Assembly (NCBI GenBank): GCA_010279815.1
Contig: QEOQ01000246.1
Span: 150,655 to 185,754, forward strand
DNA from: Brachionus plicatilis
Lineage: Eukaryota; Rotifera; Eurotatoria; Ploima; Brachionidae
DNA length: 35,100 nucleotides
Reading direction: 5' to 3'
Shown here: positions 20,151-30,368 of the stretch, piece by piece
Layout of the letters: each line of letters starts with the position of its first letter
Position numbering within the stretch: position 1 is the first letter of the stretch
The notes under the pieces: model-generated
The model's database searches: none
The model's input: only the letters and a program-made list of their open reading frames with translations
Told to the model about the DNA's origin: nothing
Position numbers and translations under genes: made by a program

Positions 20151-20750
20151 GGACAATGAACATTTTAGAGAAGAAATAAATTAGAGAATATTTTTTTAGA
20201 GAAGACAAAATTTAGAGAACTATGATTTAGAGAAAAATATTTTTTAGAGAAGTACATACAACTTAGAGAAAAAAACTTAGAGAATATTTCTTTTAGATAT
20301 TAATCTTAGAGAAAAAAACTTCAAACTAATATTTTTTATTTCATGCAAAAATGAACATTTTTAATTTAATAAACCTTAATAAACCTTTTGTTAGTCGGCT
20401 TAGGTCTAATAAAAACTATAAGCCTACTACTGTAGTCTTAAAACCGAGTAAACCAAGGCAAACGAACTTTTAAATTAAAAGATAAAAAAAGAGACGAAAA
20501 ATTAAAACAACAAGTGTTAGATTATGATGTTTCAAACGTTGATTTATTTTTGAATGGATTGTCTAATATTTTAATGTCATAGATTTTTTTTTTCAATTAA
20601 TCAATTATTCTAATTAATTACTAGTTTCGCTATATTTTTTTTCTAAATGATTATTCTCTAAAAAAAACATTCTCTAACTTTTTTCTCTAAATAAATTATT
20701 CTCTAATTTACCTTTCTCTAATTTTTTTTTCTCTAAAATGTCCGTTCCCC
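20151..20750. mobile_element. 600-bp DNA element with clustered TTAGAGAA motifs
   Basis: GTCTTACT flanks it at 20143-20150 and 20751-20758, an exact 8-bp target duplication in LINE sequence. The ends GGACAATGAACATTTTAGAGAA and, from the right, GGGGAACGGACATTTTAGAGAA form imperfect TIRs. Inside the left end TTAGAGAA occurs nine times (starting 20165, 20181, 20196, 20212, 20227, 20244, 20263, 20277, 20306); inside the right end the complement TTCTCTAA occurs six times (20654, 20670, 20683, 20699, 20714, 20729). Spacing is mostly 14-19 nt. Subterminal motif arrays of this kind are known transposase-binding sites in hAT and CACTA elements; the motif itself I do not recognise. The middle (20351-20582) holds a short possible ORF. 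Confidence 0.85.
20351..20473 (+). CDS. Short ORF in the 600-bp element (hypothetical, weak)
   Basis: ATG at 20351 opens 40 codons of a basic product (MNIFNLINLNKPFVSRLRSN...) ending at TAA 20471-20473. A second open stretch, one base out of frame, runs from about 20470 to TAG 20580-20582 and is charged (KDKKRDEKLKQQVLDYDVSN). The two together look like one small protein broken by a single base in a T-run, or like chance. It is not similar to anything I recognise. It sits exactly between the two motif clusters. Confidence 0.2.
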   Translation: MNIFNLINLNKPFVSRLRSNKNYKPTTVVLKPSKPRQTNF

Positions 20751-21120
20751 GTCTTACTAATTGGACGATAGTAATTAGAATCTTGAGTAGGAGAAGATCT
20801 CTTAGGGATCATGGTTATACTTGCTATTTTCCAAGATTTTGGGACTTTGTCTAGTTCCAAACTCATATTGATAAGTTGACTCATTTCTAATAAACTCTAA
20901 ATAGGTAAATTTTTTGTGGAAACGATCAAGACCAGACTCCGCTAGTTCTTTGAGTTTTTTTTATGTCTTTTGTAATTTATAAGAGAGTGATAGACTCGTT
21001 TAAATTATTTTGTACCTTATTTTTGATACTTCACACTTATTCTCCGATTCTCCAAAGTCGAGGTGAGTGATGAAAGTAGTGGCTAATAAACAGCTTGATG
21101 TTCTTTCATCTAAAAATTTT

Positions 21121-24100
21121 AAGTAAAAAATATAAAACCTATTCATTTTGACAAGAGATTTGCTAATTTTCATTTTTGAATTAAAAATTTTTATTAAATA
21201 AAAAATTTATTACAATCAAAAAAATTTAAAAACAGAGGCTGTATAAGTCTTATTATTTTCAAAGTTTGTCAGGCCAGTATTTGTGTGCCACAAGAATAAA
21301 TACCAAATATTTATTTTCGTTTAATAAAGGTTTAAATAAGAAAATAAGCTCAATTAACTTTTAATAATTAGAACGTCATCTTTTAAATAACATTAGATTA
21401 CTTTGTTTTGGAGATATTCAATTAAAGTTATTTGCATCATGGGCTTACACATGTGAGACTGAAATTGGATCGAATTGAAGAATCAGGAAAAGTCGACTTA
21501 GATTCAAAAATATCTTTAAAATTTGTCGCGAAGCCTTTATTAAAAAGACAAGAGTCCATTGAAAAGATAAATAAAAAATGAAGTGTCAACTTAGTCAAAA
21601 ACAAATTAAATCGTCCACTTAATAATCTAACTTTAGAAAAACTAATTTAAGTCTTAGAAAATTGTGATTAAGTATGTTTAATTCCTTTTTTGTAATAAAA
21701 AAAATCTAGACAAAAAAACTAAAAATGCTAAAAGGCCAGTTGTTTTTTTCTAATTTGCCAAAACTACACGCTTCTAATCCTTAGAGCAATATTACAAAAA
21801 TAAATCGATAAAGACTTGCTATATTTTGTTAGTGTCATAAATAAAAGTCTACCTCTATGATCATCTAATCTAAATGCAAATACAATCGAAATTTGCTTGT
21901 AGAGGATATGAATCAATGAACAGTAAAATTGTAATTAGACATGAAAATTTTTATTACTTCTAATCATTTTTTCTTAACTAAAAATTAAAAAAAAATAATT
22001 TTGATTCTGTAAAATTTTGTACAAAAAGAACAGAAAAAAATCGACAAATTAAAGTTAAGATCAAAACGATTATTTAAATTTTTAAAACTTAATTATTATT
22101 TAAAAATTTCTTAAAAAATAAATATTAAAAATTACTGGACATGTTATGTCTAATCAAAATAATTGACCTCAAATTTATCTTACACAAAAAATGAACAATT
22201 TAAATAGTTATGTAATTCAGAAATTCAAATTTAAACCTTTATGATCATTTATTTAAACTAAAATATTTTTTTCCACTTAAACAAATTGTAAATTTTAAAA
22301 CATTAAATTTTTTTTATCATTTAAAGTTTATATTAAAATTAATATTGAAGTTGAATAATAAAGTGATATTTTAAAATTATATATATGAAAATAAACTTGA
22401 CATAACATTTCAAGTAATTGCCTAGGAAAAAAATAGTTTTACCCTGTTATTAAAAAAATATTACATTTTATATTTTGATCTTTTGATCTTGATCTCTAAC
22501 TTCAATTTGCCAAAAAATCATATACTTTTTACCTTAAATATCAAAAAAACAATACAAAATATGGGTCTGAAAATGTCAATTAATTATGTCAAATATGGCC
22601 AATTTCATAGAACTAATAGACCAGTTAACTTATTAAAATTTTTAAATAAAGTACACTATCTTAAATTCGCGCCAAAGAATTCAAATTTCAAAAAAGTGTG
22701 GCGAAAAGCGTCGGATAGTTAAAAAACTGACAAAACAAGAAGAACAAAGATAATTAAACTAATACAATTTAAAATATTTAAAAAAAAATTGACTTTTTAC
22801 TTTAAGCATATTTTTTTACTTTTTTTTTCGTAAATTTACCAAATAAAAATTTAAATTTACGTAAAAAAAACCCGAAAAGTTTTTTGGCCTTTTTTGAATT
22901 TACTAAAATTAATTGAAATTTTCGTATATTTCTGTCGAATCTGGAAAATTTTTGTTTTTTTACAAAAGTGAATTTAGGTAAAATTTAGTAAAAACAACAA
23001 ATCATAACAAGACTTTATTAAAAAAACATTAACTTTTTTGAAGAAAAAAAAATCAAGTCAACTTAGTAAAATCGTCAATTTAAAAATTAGAAGTTCGATT
23101 TAAGAATTAATTTTGGTCAAAAATACATTCGAAATAGATTGTTTTCTTATTTGAATTAATAATATTTAACTTTATGTTTAAGTTCACTTTTTTAGAGATT
23201 CAGAATTAAAATTTTTTGTTCATGTTGTTCTTTTTTAAATTCACATTTTGGTAAAAATGTGACTCGATTCTTCAAAAGAATAAAATTTCAGCTAGAGATT
23301 ATGGTAAAACGAATTTAGATAAATTTTAGTTGATAAAATATTTAAAACATCAACTAATAATATGACATAGACCTCATTCAAAAATGAAGCAATAAGTCGA
23401 GATTTTGGATTTGGGAAACAATTTGCTATAAATTGTAACATAAAATAAATTTTTTTTATTAAATAAAGTAATAAATAAATGGAACCAACTACCATGAAAA
23501 GAGGTAGAACAAACAACTTTTAATCGATTTAAAAAAAATAGACAATTATTTTTGTTTAAAAAAGAATTTACATGTAATCAAAGGGCTAACAACATCTGTG
23601 CTCCATTTAAAGATTGATTAACTATCATCTTTATTCAATAGCCTAATTTCTATTTTTATTGTTATTTCTAAACTTATTTTGAATAAAGTGTTCAACTAAA
23701 TAAAAAATAATATATTTTGTTCTAATAAAAGTTATCAAATATTTTGGCAATTTTTTATTAATTTTACATGAAAACTTTAATAAAACAAATCATGTGAAAA
23801 ATTACTAAAGAAAAAATTAAAAAATTTGACAATGTTCGCTTTCTTTTTTCTTCTAAAAAAATTTAAAGTTCTTTCGAATTCCCAAAATTAATTTTATAAA
23901 TTTAACACCCACCTAACGCTTAAAAGCAGATTTTTTTTTATGCTAAAGACTAAAGAGATCCAAAAAATCCTTTAATGAAATTTTCCTTTATTTAACTAAA
24001 TTTAAAAAATATAATAATAAATTTTTTTATCATTTTTTTTAACTAGGGAAAAATATTTCTGTTTTTTAAGTGTAAAATTTAAATTATTAATACTTCAAAA

Positions 24101-25486
24101 AAAAATTTGTCACCAAAAAGTCAAATATCATGACATGACTTGTTCCACTCGGTCCACTTTCTTCTTTCTAATCAGTCATTTTCCTTAGACTTCGGAATCG
24201 AAAACTTAATTAAAATACTCTTTGATATTAAAGATTTAATAGAAAATTTATGATTTATTTTGCTTGATGGGTAAATAATTTTTTGTGCCTGAAAATAAAA
24301 ATATTTTAAAGCAAAAATTGATTAATTAGAAAAATTTTTGGATTTTTGATTAAATGGAAAAAATTGTCAAAATTGATTAAATTTAACTGAGAAAAATGTG
24401 AAAGAGGTCGAAAAACCCCTCAGGTCTTTTAAGTGTAAATGCTTTAGTAAAAACAGTTACCACCCACTTTATAAATTAAAAACAAAACTTAAAATTAGCA
24501 TTCTTTTTTAATAAAAAATTAAGATCCACCAGGCATTAAAAAACTAGCCAAAATTTACGAAAAAATCATTAAGCATTTCTCGTTTATCTCTTGTCTCAAG
24601 CTTTATAACAATTATTAAATTTTTTTATATAATTTTCCTCTATTGGTATAATAAAAATTTTTGGACACTTCTTAACTTTGAGAGTTTACAATCAACTGAT
24701 AAAGATGATAATATAAATTTTCTAAGCACCCTGTTGTAAATTAATAAAAAAACAAATAGTATTATAAATTGAAAAATTCTTTAAAAAAAAATTTCCAAAA
24801 ATTTAAAAATTTTTTAACCATGATACAAACATAAAAAAAATTAATATAATGCCGGCTTTTATTTATCTAATTTGTGTTCATGGAGCCTTAAGAATATTTA
24901 GATCCACTCAAGTCAAATGAAAAAATAATCACTGGCTTAAATTATCGGATTCTTTCTGAAAGATTTGTAAATTAGTTTATTAAGTTTTTATCGAAATTGT
25001 GTTTTTCGTTAATTATCATGCTAAATCAAGCTAAACAAAAACATATACTTTCATTCAATTACTGCTTATAATTCTTATTTAAAATTGTTTATTAAAAATT
25101 TGTTATTTTTAATTGATTTTTTTTTATTTATGTCTGTAAGAAATAATAAATAAAAAAATCAAAGCTAAAATTTACAACACTTGTTTATCAAAATTGATCA
25201 ACATTTTCCTAATCACAGTTTTAGGTTTTTTTTATTTCTATCTAGAAAAAAGTCACATTTTGACACCATGTGTAAAGAGTGCTTAATTCAACATGCTTCA
25301 ATGTCTGCTCTTTAATCTTCTGAGATCAATAAGGTACTTGGTTTGTTTTGCAGTTAGATATTTTGATTATTTTTATTAATAAAAATTAATGTGGTCTTTT
25401 ATTTATAATTTAATTTCGCTTTATTTTTCAAAATAAAAAATCATATTCCTTTAAATCGAAACATGCAAGAATTAATTTAAGACATA
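21121..25486. other. 4.4 kb AT-rich sequence, no gene recognised
   Basis: Only short ORFs of ordinary chance length occur (for example 22483-22722 plus and 23292-23516 minus), with low-complexity translations. Poly-A/T and TTTACG-rich segments around 22780-22990 resemble the repeat arms in the MAEA intron. 22473-22520 resembles 34424-34468. No RNA gene or clean transposon end was found. Confidence 0.5.
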
Positions 25487-25494
25487 TTTTTTAG

Positions 25495-25926
25495 GGGTCC
25501 TACTAAAATACTGACCCCCATTTATTTTTCAAAGCAAAAATATTTTTAAAAGTTTTAATTTATTATTTAGTTTGAATTTTTCTCTTTTTTTTGAAAATCA
25601 AACTAGTTTTTTTCCAAAATTTTTATTTTTTGTGGAAATTGAATATTTTTATATTTTTAAAGACTTGACCTCCTACTGACCCCCAATTTTATACGACTGA
25701 TCCCTTACTGACCCCCGTTTTTCTTGAAGAGAATTTAACAAGCTTTAAAAATATAAAAATATTCAATTTCCACAAAAAATAAAAATTTTGGAGTAAAACT
25801 AGTTTGATTTTCAAAAAAAAGAGAAAAATTCAAACTAAATGATAAATTAAAAATATTTTTGCTTTGAAAAATAAATGGGGGTCAGAAAATTTTAAAAAAT
25901 TGGGGGTCAGTATTTTAGTAGGACCC
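25495..25926. mobile_element. 432-bp fold-back element, ends GGGTCC...GGACCC
   Basis: TTTTTTAG stands at 25487-25494 and 25927-25934 as an 8-bp target duplication. The terminal GGGTCCTACTAAAATACTGA followed by CCCCC is repeated inverted at the right end, and the arms extend about 190 bp, so the element is almost one palindrome. The right arm has about 23 extra bases that add a second TGACCCCC box. Further ACTGACCCCC boxes occur in the loop. No ORF. The ends recall TACTAAAACACGGACC at 11097. Confidence 0.85.
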
Positions 25927-25934
25927 TTTTTTAG

Positions 25935-26607
25935 TGTACCAGAAAATTAAATTAAAATTTTTATTGAAATTATTTAGAAAAATTATAAACTTTTTGCACT
26001 AAATATTTAAGCCCAGAAAAAATAGAAGAAGCTCTTCTTTCAAAAATTCTGTGCTGATTGTCAAAAGGTTAATTATCGATGTTAATTATCAAAATTTCGG
26101 TAAAAAAATAATGTTGGCATTATTTGAGCGACAGTCTCAAAGTTAATGTTTATGATCTAGTGAATCAGGAAACAAATTCAAATAAAAGTGACAATAAAAT
26201 TTTAGCCTAAGTAATAGCCAAAATAGTTTTAATCTTTACATCAAATCTAATGCTATTCTAGAGCTATTTAAGAGAACAAAATATGAAAGTTCCAAAGAAG
26301 TCGACATTATTAAACCTTCTAAGAAAGATTCGAAAATAAAAATTTGAAAAAAAAAATATTAAGCCTTGGAGAACTTGAAATTTGGTGTAAAAATAGTTAA
26401 ATGAGTCAAAATGATGACGATAAACTCTTGTATAAGAGATGTTCAAAGCGGAAAATAAAAAAAAAACGTGGTCGTCCAGCTAAGGATATCCGAGCTCTTA
26501 TTTGTGAAAATACATTTTTTTTGGTTATTTTTAATTTACTTAGCAATTGTTTTATTTTACCTTTAATTTCTTCTAATTTAACTAGCATTTTTATTAATTT
26601 TACAATA
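25935..26607. other. AT-rich sequence with a small AT-hook-like ORF
   Basis: The only item of note is 26401-26619 plus, 72 codons starting MSQNDDDKLLY with CSKRKIKKKRGRPAKD, which contains an AT-hook core (RGRP). The rest of its translation is hydrophobic filler and its stop codon lies in the first bases of the adjoining MITE. It may be a relic exon or a chance ORF. Nothing else is seen. Confidence 0.35.
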
Positions 26608-26615
26608 AATAATAC

Positions 26616-26819
26616 CTGAGTTGTTTAAAAGTCACAAGTCTCAAGTTAAGTCCAAGTCCGGACTTTAAAATTTTGAATGTTGTGAAGACAAAATTGCAAG
26701 AAAATTTTGATATATGGCAAATTTATTGCATTATAAATTTTTTGATATGAGGCCTGATCTACCCAATTTAAAAAAAAAGTCCGGACTTGGATTGCTTTTG
26801 AGGCTTTTAAGCAACTCTG
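26616..26819. mobile_element. hAT-like MITE (204 bp) with 8-bp target duplication
   Basis: AATAATAC at 26608-26615 and 26820-26827 is an exact 8-bp duplication. The termini are CTGAGTTGTTTAAAAG and, from the right, CAGAGTTGCTTAAAAG; CAAGTCCGGACTT lies at the inner end of both arms. An 8-bp duplication and CAG-type ends fit the hAT superfamily. Non-coding. Confidence 0.87.
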
Positions 26820-26827
26820 AATAATAC

Positions 26828-27696
26828 TTCATCCTATTAATTCAAATTAAAAAATCTTTATATTTCCTAAATTAAAAAAAAATTTTTAAAAGAAATAAAT
26901 TTAATAGAAAAAATTAAAACTGTTGTTTAATAAAAAGCGTAGTACAATTTTACTTTTTATTAAATTTATTTCTATTAAATTTCTTTTAAATTGAAGAATT
27001 TAAATTTAACTTTTAAATTGTTTTTTCGTTTTTCAAATTTACTTATTTTAAAAAAAATCTAAATCTAAATTTTTAATTAAAAGAACAATTAAAAAAAAAT
27101 TGATTTTTCTTTAATTTTGTGGGATATTAATTTTTATGCTTTTGGCCACATGAAACTTAATTCCTCTCTTATTTTTCATAAACTGACCCCCACTCACTGT
27201 TTAGGATTATCGTGTTTGCTTAATACAAATTTGATAGCCAATTCAACACTGTCCCAATTTTTACACTTAATATTTGGGAAAGATTAAAAACTTTTGTAAA
27301 AATAATTCGAAGTCGTCAAATATTTGCTCAAGAGGGAATACATTTAGAAATCGAGGAAGAATTCCTAAATTACATTTCAAAAAAAATATATTTTTTATTT
27401 AAAAAAAAAAATTTTAAACAATTTATGTCAAAGATTTTCACATTTTATGTGAAATGGTCACATAATTTAAATGACCTATTATTACAGATTGGTAATCTTG
27501 GCAAAAAAATATTTTTCATCTAAAATATTTAATTCTTTTCTTTTTTCATTTTGTCTTAACTTAAAAAATTAAAAAAAAAAAAAAAATTTTAAATGTCAAG
27601 TCATTTTTGAAAAAAACAAGGAAATATTTGAATTAGACTCTCAAAGAAAAAGAGATGCAAAATTGGACAAAAATGCAATAAATTTACGGCTTTACC
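26828..27696. other. AT-rich sequence, no gene seen
   Basis: Homopolymer-rich. It contains one isolated CTGACCCCCACTC box near 27182, like the boxes of the 25.5-kb fold-back element, and an inverted pair TTTAATAGAAA/TTTCTATTAAA (about 26900-26985). Confidence 0.45.
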
Positions 27697-28129
27697 TAAA
27701 ATCCACGGACATGGATTTCTAAGTTTTTCTCAACAAGTCCAACTTTGACTTCAGACTTTTATAAATCTCTCCAAAAATTTAATTTTTTTTAATTAAAAAT
27801 TAAAAAATGTATTTCTTTATATTTTTTCTAACTTGCACTAAAATTTTTGCCTTTTTTTAAATCGCAGTAAAAAAAAATATATCATTGTCAGCTAATTTTT
27901 AAAAGTGTCATTTTAAAGTTTTTACCAGACTTGCGCAAAAGCCAGAAAAAAATTCATTTTAAAGTCTTTTCAAAGTCATGTCACTGACTTATTTTTAAAT
28001 TTAAATTTTTTTCTGAAAAAAGTAATTTCAAAGACTTTGAAATAAAAATTGCCATCTTAATAACTACATGGAACGGCAAAAGACTTTTTAAAAAAAAAAA
28101 ATTTACTTTATGACTTTTGAACAACTCTG
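27697..28129. mobile_element. Degenerate hAT-like MITE, right end clear
   Basis: The right end GACTTTTGAACAACTCTG (28112-28129) is the inverted terminus of the CAGAGTTG family. Inside, TGGAACGGCAAAAG matches the inner palindrome of the 17870 copy, and AAAGTC-rich sequence fills the body. The left end is not preserved; 27697 is a guess based on GCTTTACC at 27689 resembling GTTTTACC at 28130. Confidence 0.5.
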
Positions 28130-28137
28130 GTTTTACC

Positions 28138-29255
28138 TTTAAAAAATACTTAAAACCATCCAATAAATACTTTTTTTCTCATTTTTATTAATAAATTTAA
28201 TTTTTTTTATTTGTTAAATAATAATTTTTGTCTTTGATTAAGTCCGCATTTTCGGTGCCGCAATTTTAGTGACACTCTACATTTACGCTTACATTTTTCC
28301 AGAAAAATAATTTCTTATTTTATATTTGAAACCATAAAATTGAAATAAATTTACATCTAGTTTTTTAAAAAATTCAAAACAAAATTCTCAGGTTACTAAG
28401 CCATAATTGACTATTTTATTCCTAAATTTAAATTTAGCTAGATTCATTTCTTTCGCCTGTAAAGGCTTATTGCCAATTCCACTTATATATTAATTTCCCC
28501 TCAGATTTCAGCTAATTAATAGAAACATTTAAAAATTTAAACTCTTCTTTTTCATTTTTTTAATATTAATTCTTTAATTTAAAAATAAAATTTGAACTAT
28601 TGAAGAAACAAAAATAATTTTCTGTAGAATATGAGTGCTTTCAAGTCTAACTAGTAAAAACTGATCGAGTAAACTGATTAATATTAAAGTGAGAAAATTT
28701 TCTACGATAAGATATATCACACTTCATTTATTTTAATATTGACGATTGATCAAAGATCCATATCAGGTCACAGATCCTCAGAGTTTTGCTATCAAAAACT
28801 AAATTGTTTATTCATCGGTTTTGATCCAAAAATAGATAAAACAAATCTAAAACCTTCATCAATCCAGTCCATGTTGAATTTGTGAGAATTTTTCACTTAT
28901 CGTCTTTATCTTGTAACATGTGAGCTCAAATTAGAAAATAAATATTTGACCACCACTAAGTCAACCAATGCTTACAAATAAACTATATCTTATTAAATGT
29001 TAAATTTAATAAACAAGATGAATTATCATTTTTTCAAAATGTCGAATATTTACTTCTCAAAATTTAACCTTTGTTAAGAAGGACTAAATGACTCTAATGA
29101 ATTCGACCTAGTTCAGAGGTAATTCGATTATTTTTTTAAGCAAAATATTTCCGCCTGTTTATTTCGCATAGAATTCTTTTGTTGCGAAGAAAAAAATTCT
29201 TTTGTTATAAAAAAGCCCCAAGTGATTTTAGTAATTAATTATGGAAAATATTCAA
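28138..29255. other. AT-rich sequence, no gene seen
   Basis: About 1.1 kb without a long ORF, inverted-repeat element or recognisable repeat. Confidence 0.45.
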
Positions 29256-30112
29256 AATATCAAATACTGACATCTTTTTTACATTTACAAATTATAATAG
29301 TGAAATTTTTTCTTTTTTTAATTATTTTATAAAGCTACCACTCTGCTTCAATTCAAAGCAAATCTTATGAAAAGATTTGCCAAATTGATGCACTCTTCAC
29401 TGTAGTAGCCATAGCTTAGCAATTTTGTAAAGGATACATACTTCGTATATTATTAAAAATATTAATTAGTAAAGATTCAAAGTATTTCTGCTTGCATTTA
29501 TACCAAAAAGCTTTGAATTTAAAGCGAGTTTATATGCGAATAAAATAGTTAATAATTATCAAATACTGACATCTTTTTTGCATTTAAAAAAAAATTGATT
29601 TTAAATTAAATTAAATTTTTTACAAAATATATTAGTGAAAGGCATCGTGAAATTTCATACAAAACTTTCAATACAAAAATTTAAAAAATTTTTTAACTTT
29701 TGTTCTAAATGTCAAAAACTTGTTCTGTAAATGAAACAAAGTGAAACAACTGTTGTTTCATCTTCTATAGAAGTCTGCAAAATCTGTGCGAATTCTGCAA
29801 AATTGTACTCCATTTAAAAGTATTAACAATAAAGCGGAATTTATTTGCACAGATCTTGCAAACTTCTGCAGAAGGTGAAACAACAGTTGTTTCACTTTGT
29901 TTCATTTACAGAACAAGTTTTTGACACTTAGAACAAAAGTTATATATTTTTTTAATTTTTGTATTGGAAGTTTTGTATGAAATTTCACAATGGCTTAGTG
30001 AAAATTATTTTTATTTTTTATTTTTTTACAAAGCTACCACCACTCTGCTTCAATTCAAAGCAAATCTAATGAAAGGATTTGCCAAATTGATGCACTCTTC
30101 ACTATAGTAGCC
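29256..30112. repeat. 337-bp repeat, second locus, interrupted by a MITE
   Basis: Sequence from ATCAAATACTGACATC through a full unit starting at 29370 (AAAAGATTTGCC) to the next unit start at 30072 (AAAGGATTTGCC) matches the array at 1421-8361. Removing the 354-bp MITE and its 9-bp duplication leaves a unit length of about 339. The first part of the locus is diverged, the middle is nearly identical to copies B-D. The array stops after TAGTAGCC at 30112. Confidence 0.88.
29641..29994. mobile_element. 354-bp palindromic MITE, 9-bp target duplication
   Basis: TTAGTGAAA occurs at 29632-29640 and 29995-30003. The ends GGCATCGTGAAATTTCATAC and, from the right, GCCATTGTGAAATTTCATAC continue as arms of about 150 bp with few mismatches, leaving a loop of only about 50 bp. 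Another inner palindrome is TGAAACAACTGTTGTTTCA. Non-coding. The 9-bp duplication and long arms are Mutator-like; a Mutator-type transposase fragment lies 3.5 kb away (33498-33947), but a direct link is inference. Confidence 0.87.
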
Positions 30113-30258
30113 AATTAATTACTTAACTTTAATCTTTATTTTGCTGAAAGAAGGGTCTTCTACCTTCAAGTAGCTGACGTAAATATCTTAAATTTTTAAA
30201 AATTTTTTTAAAAAAATAAATACTCTTTAATTAACAGACAAAAAATAAACTAAATATT

Positions 30259-30264
30259 TTTATT
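30259..30264 (-). terminator. Candidate MAEA polyadenylation signal
   Basis: AATAAA on the minus strand, 105 nt downstream of the MAEA stop codon, in a T/A-rich setting. It is the best-placed of several. Confidence 0.45.
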
Positions 30265-30368
30265 TACAATCCGAAGAAAAAAAAAAACTCTTTTAAATCA
30301 ATATTACAAAGGCTTAAATCAAACATTAAATCCAAAAACAAGACAAACACAAAATAACTCAGCTCAAT

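Larger units (their letters stand above)
17741..21120 (-). mobile_element. LINE copy c, minus strand, split by three insertions
   Basis: Read on the minus strand the order is: RT N-terminal region (about 21120-20751; stretches matching a YYRPIS-type LINE motif), the RT palm (19985-19683), the C-terminal domain (18715-18310) and a 3' UTR ending in the hairpin at 17768-17779 and an A-rich tail near 17745. It is related to fragments a and b but older, with several stops and frame shifts. Inserted into it are a 600-bp DNA element (20151-20750), a segment of unknown type (about 18790-19500) and a hAT-like MITE (17870-18305). About 150 bp of RT sequence present in copy b appears missing around the middle insertion. 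The 5' limit is approximate. Confidence 0.75.

Noticed and set aside
20165..20736. TTAGAGAA motifs as telomere-like repeat or CRISPR-like array
   Set aside because: Spacers are irregular, the copies are in mirrored orientation within TIRs and a target duplication brackets the whole; a transposon explains all of it.
22483..22722. 79-codon plus ORF
   Set aside because: No recognised domain and no supporting context; length is compatible with chance.
23292..23516. 74-codon minus ORF with hydrophobic start
   Set aside because: Low complexity, no domain, length within chance expectation for this composition.
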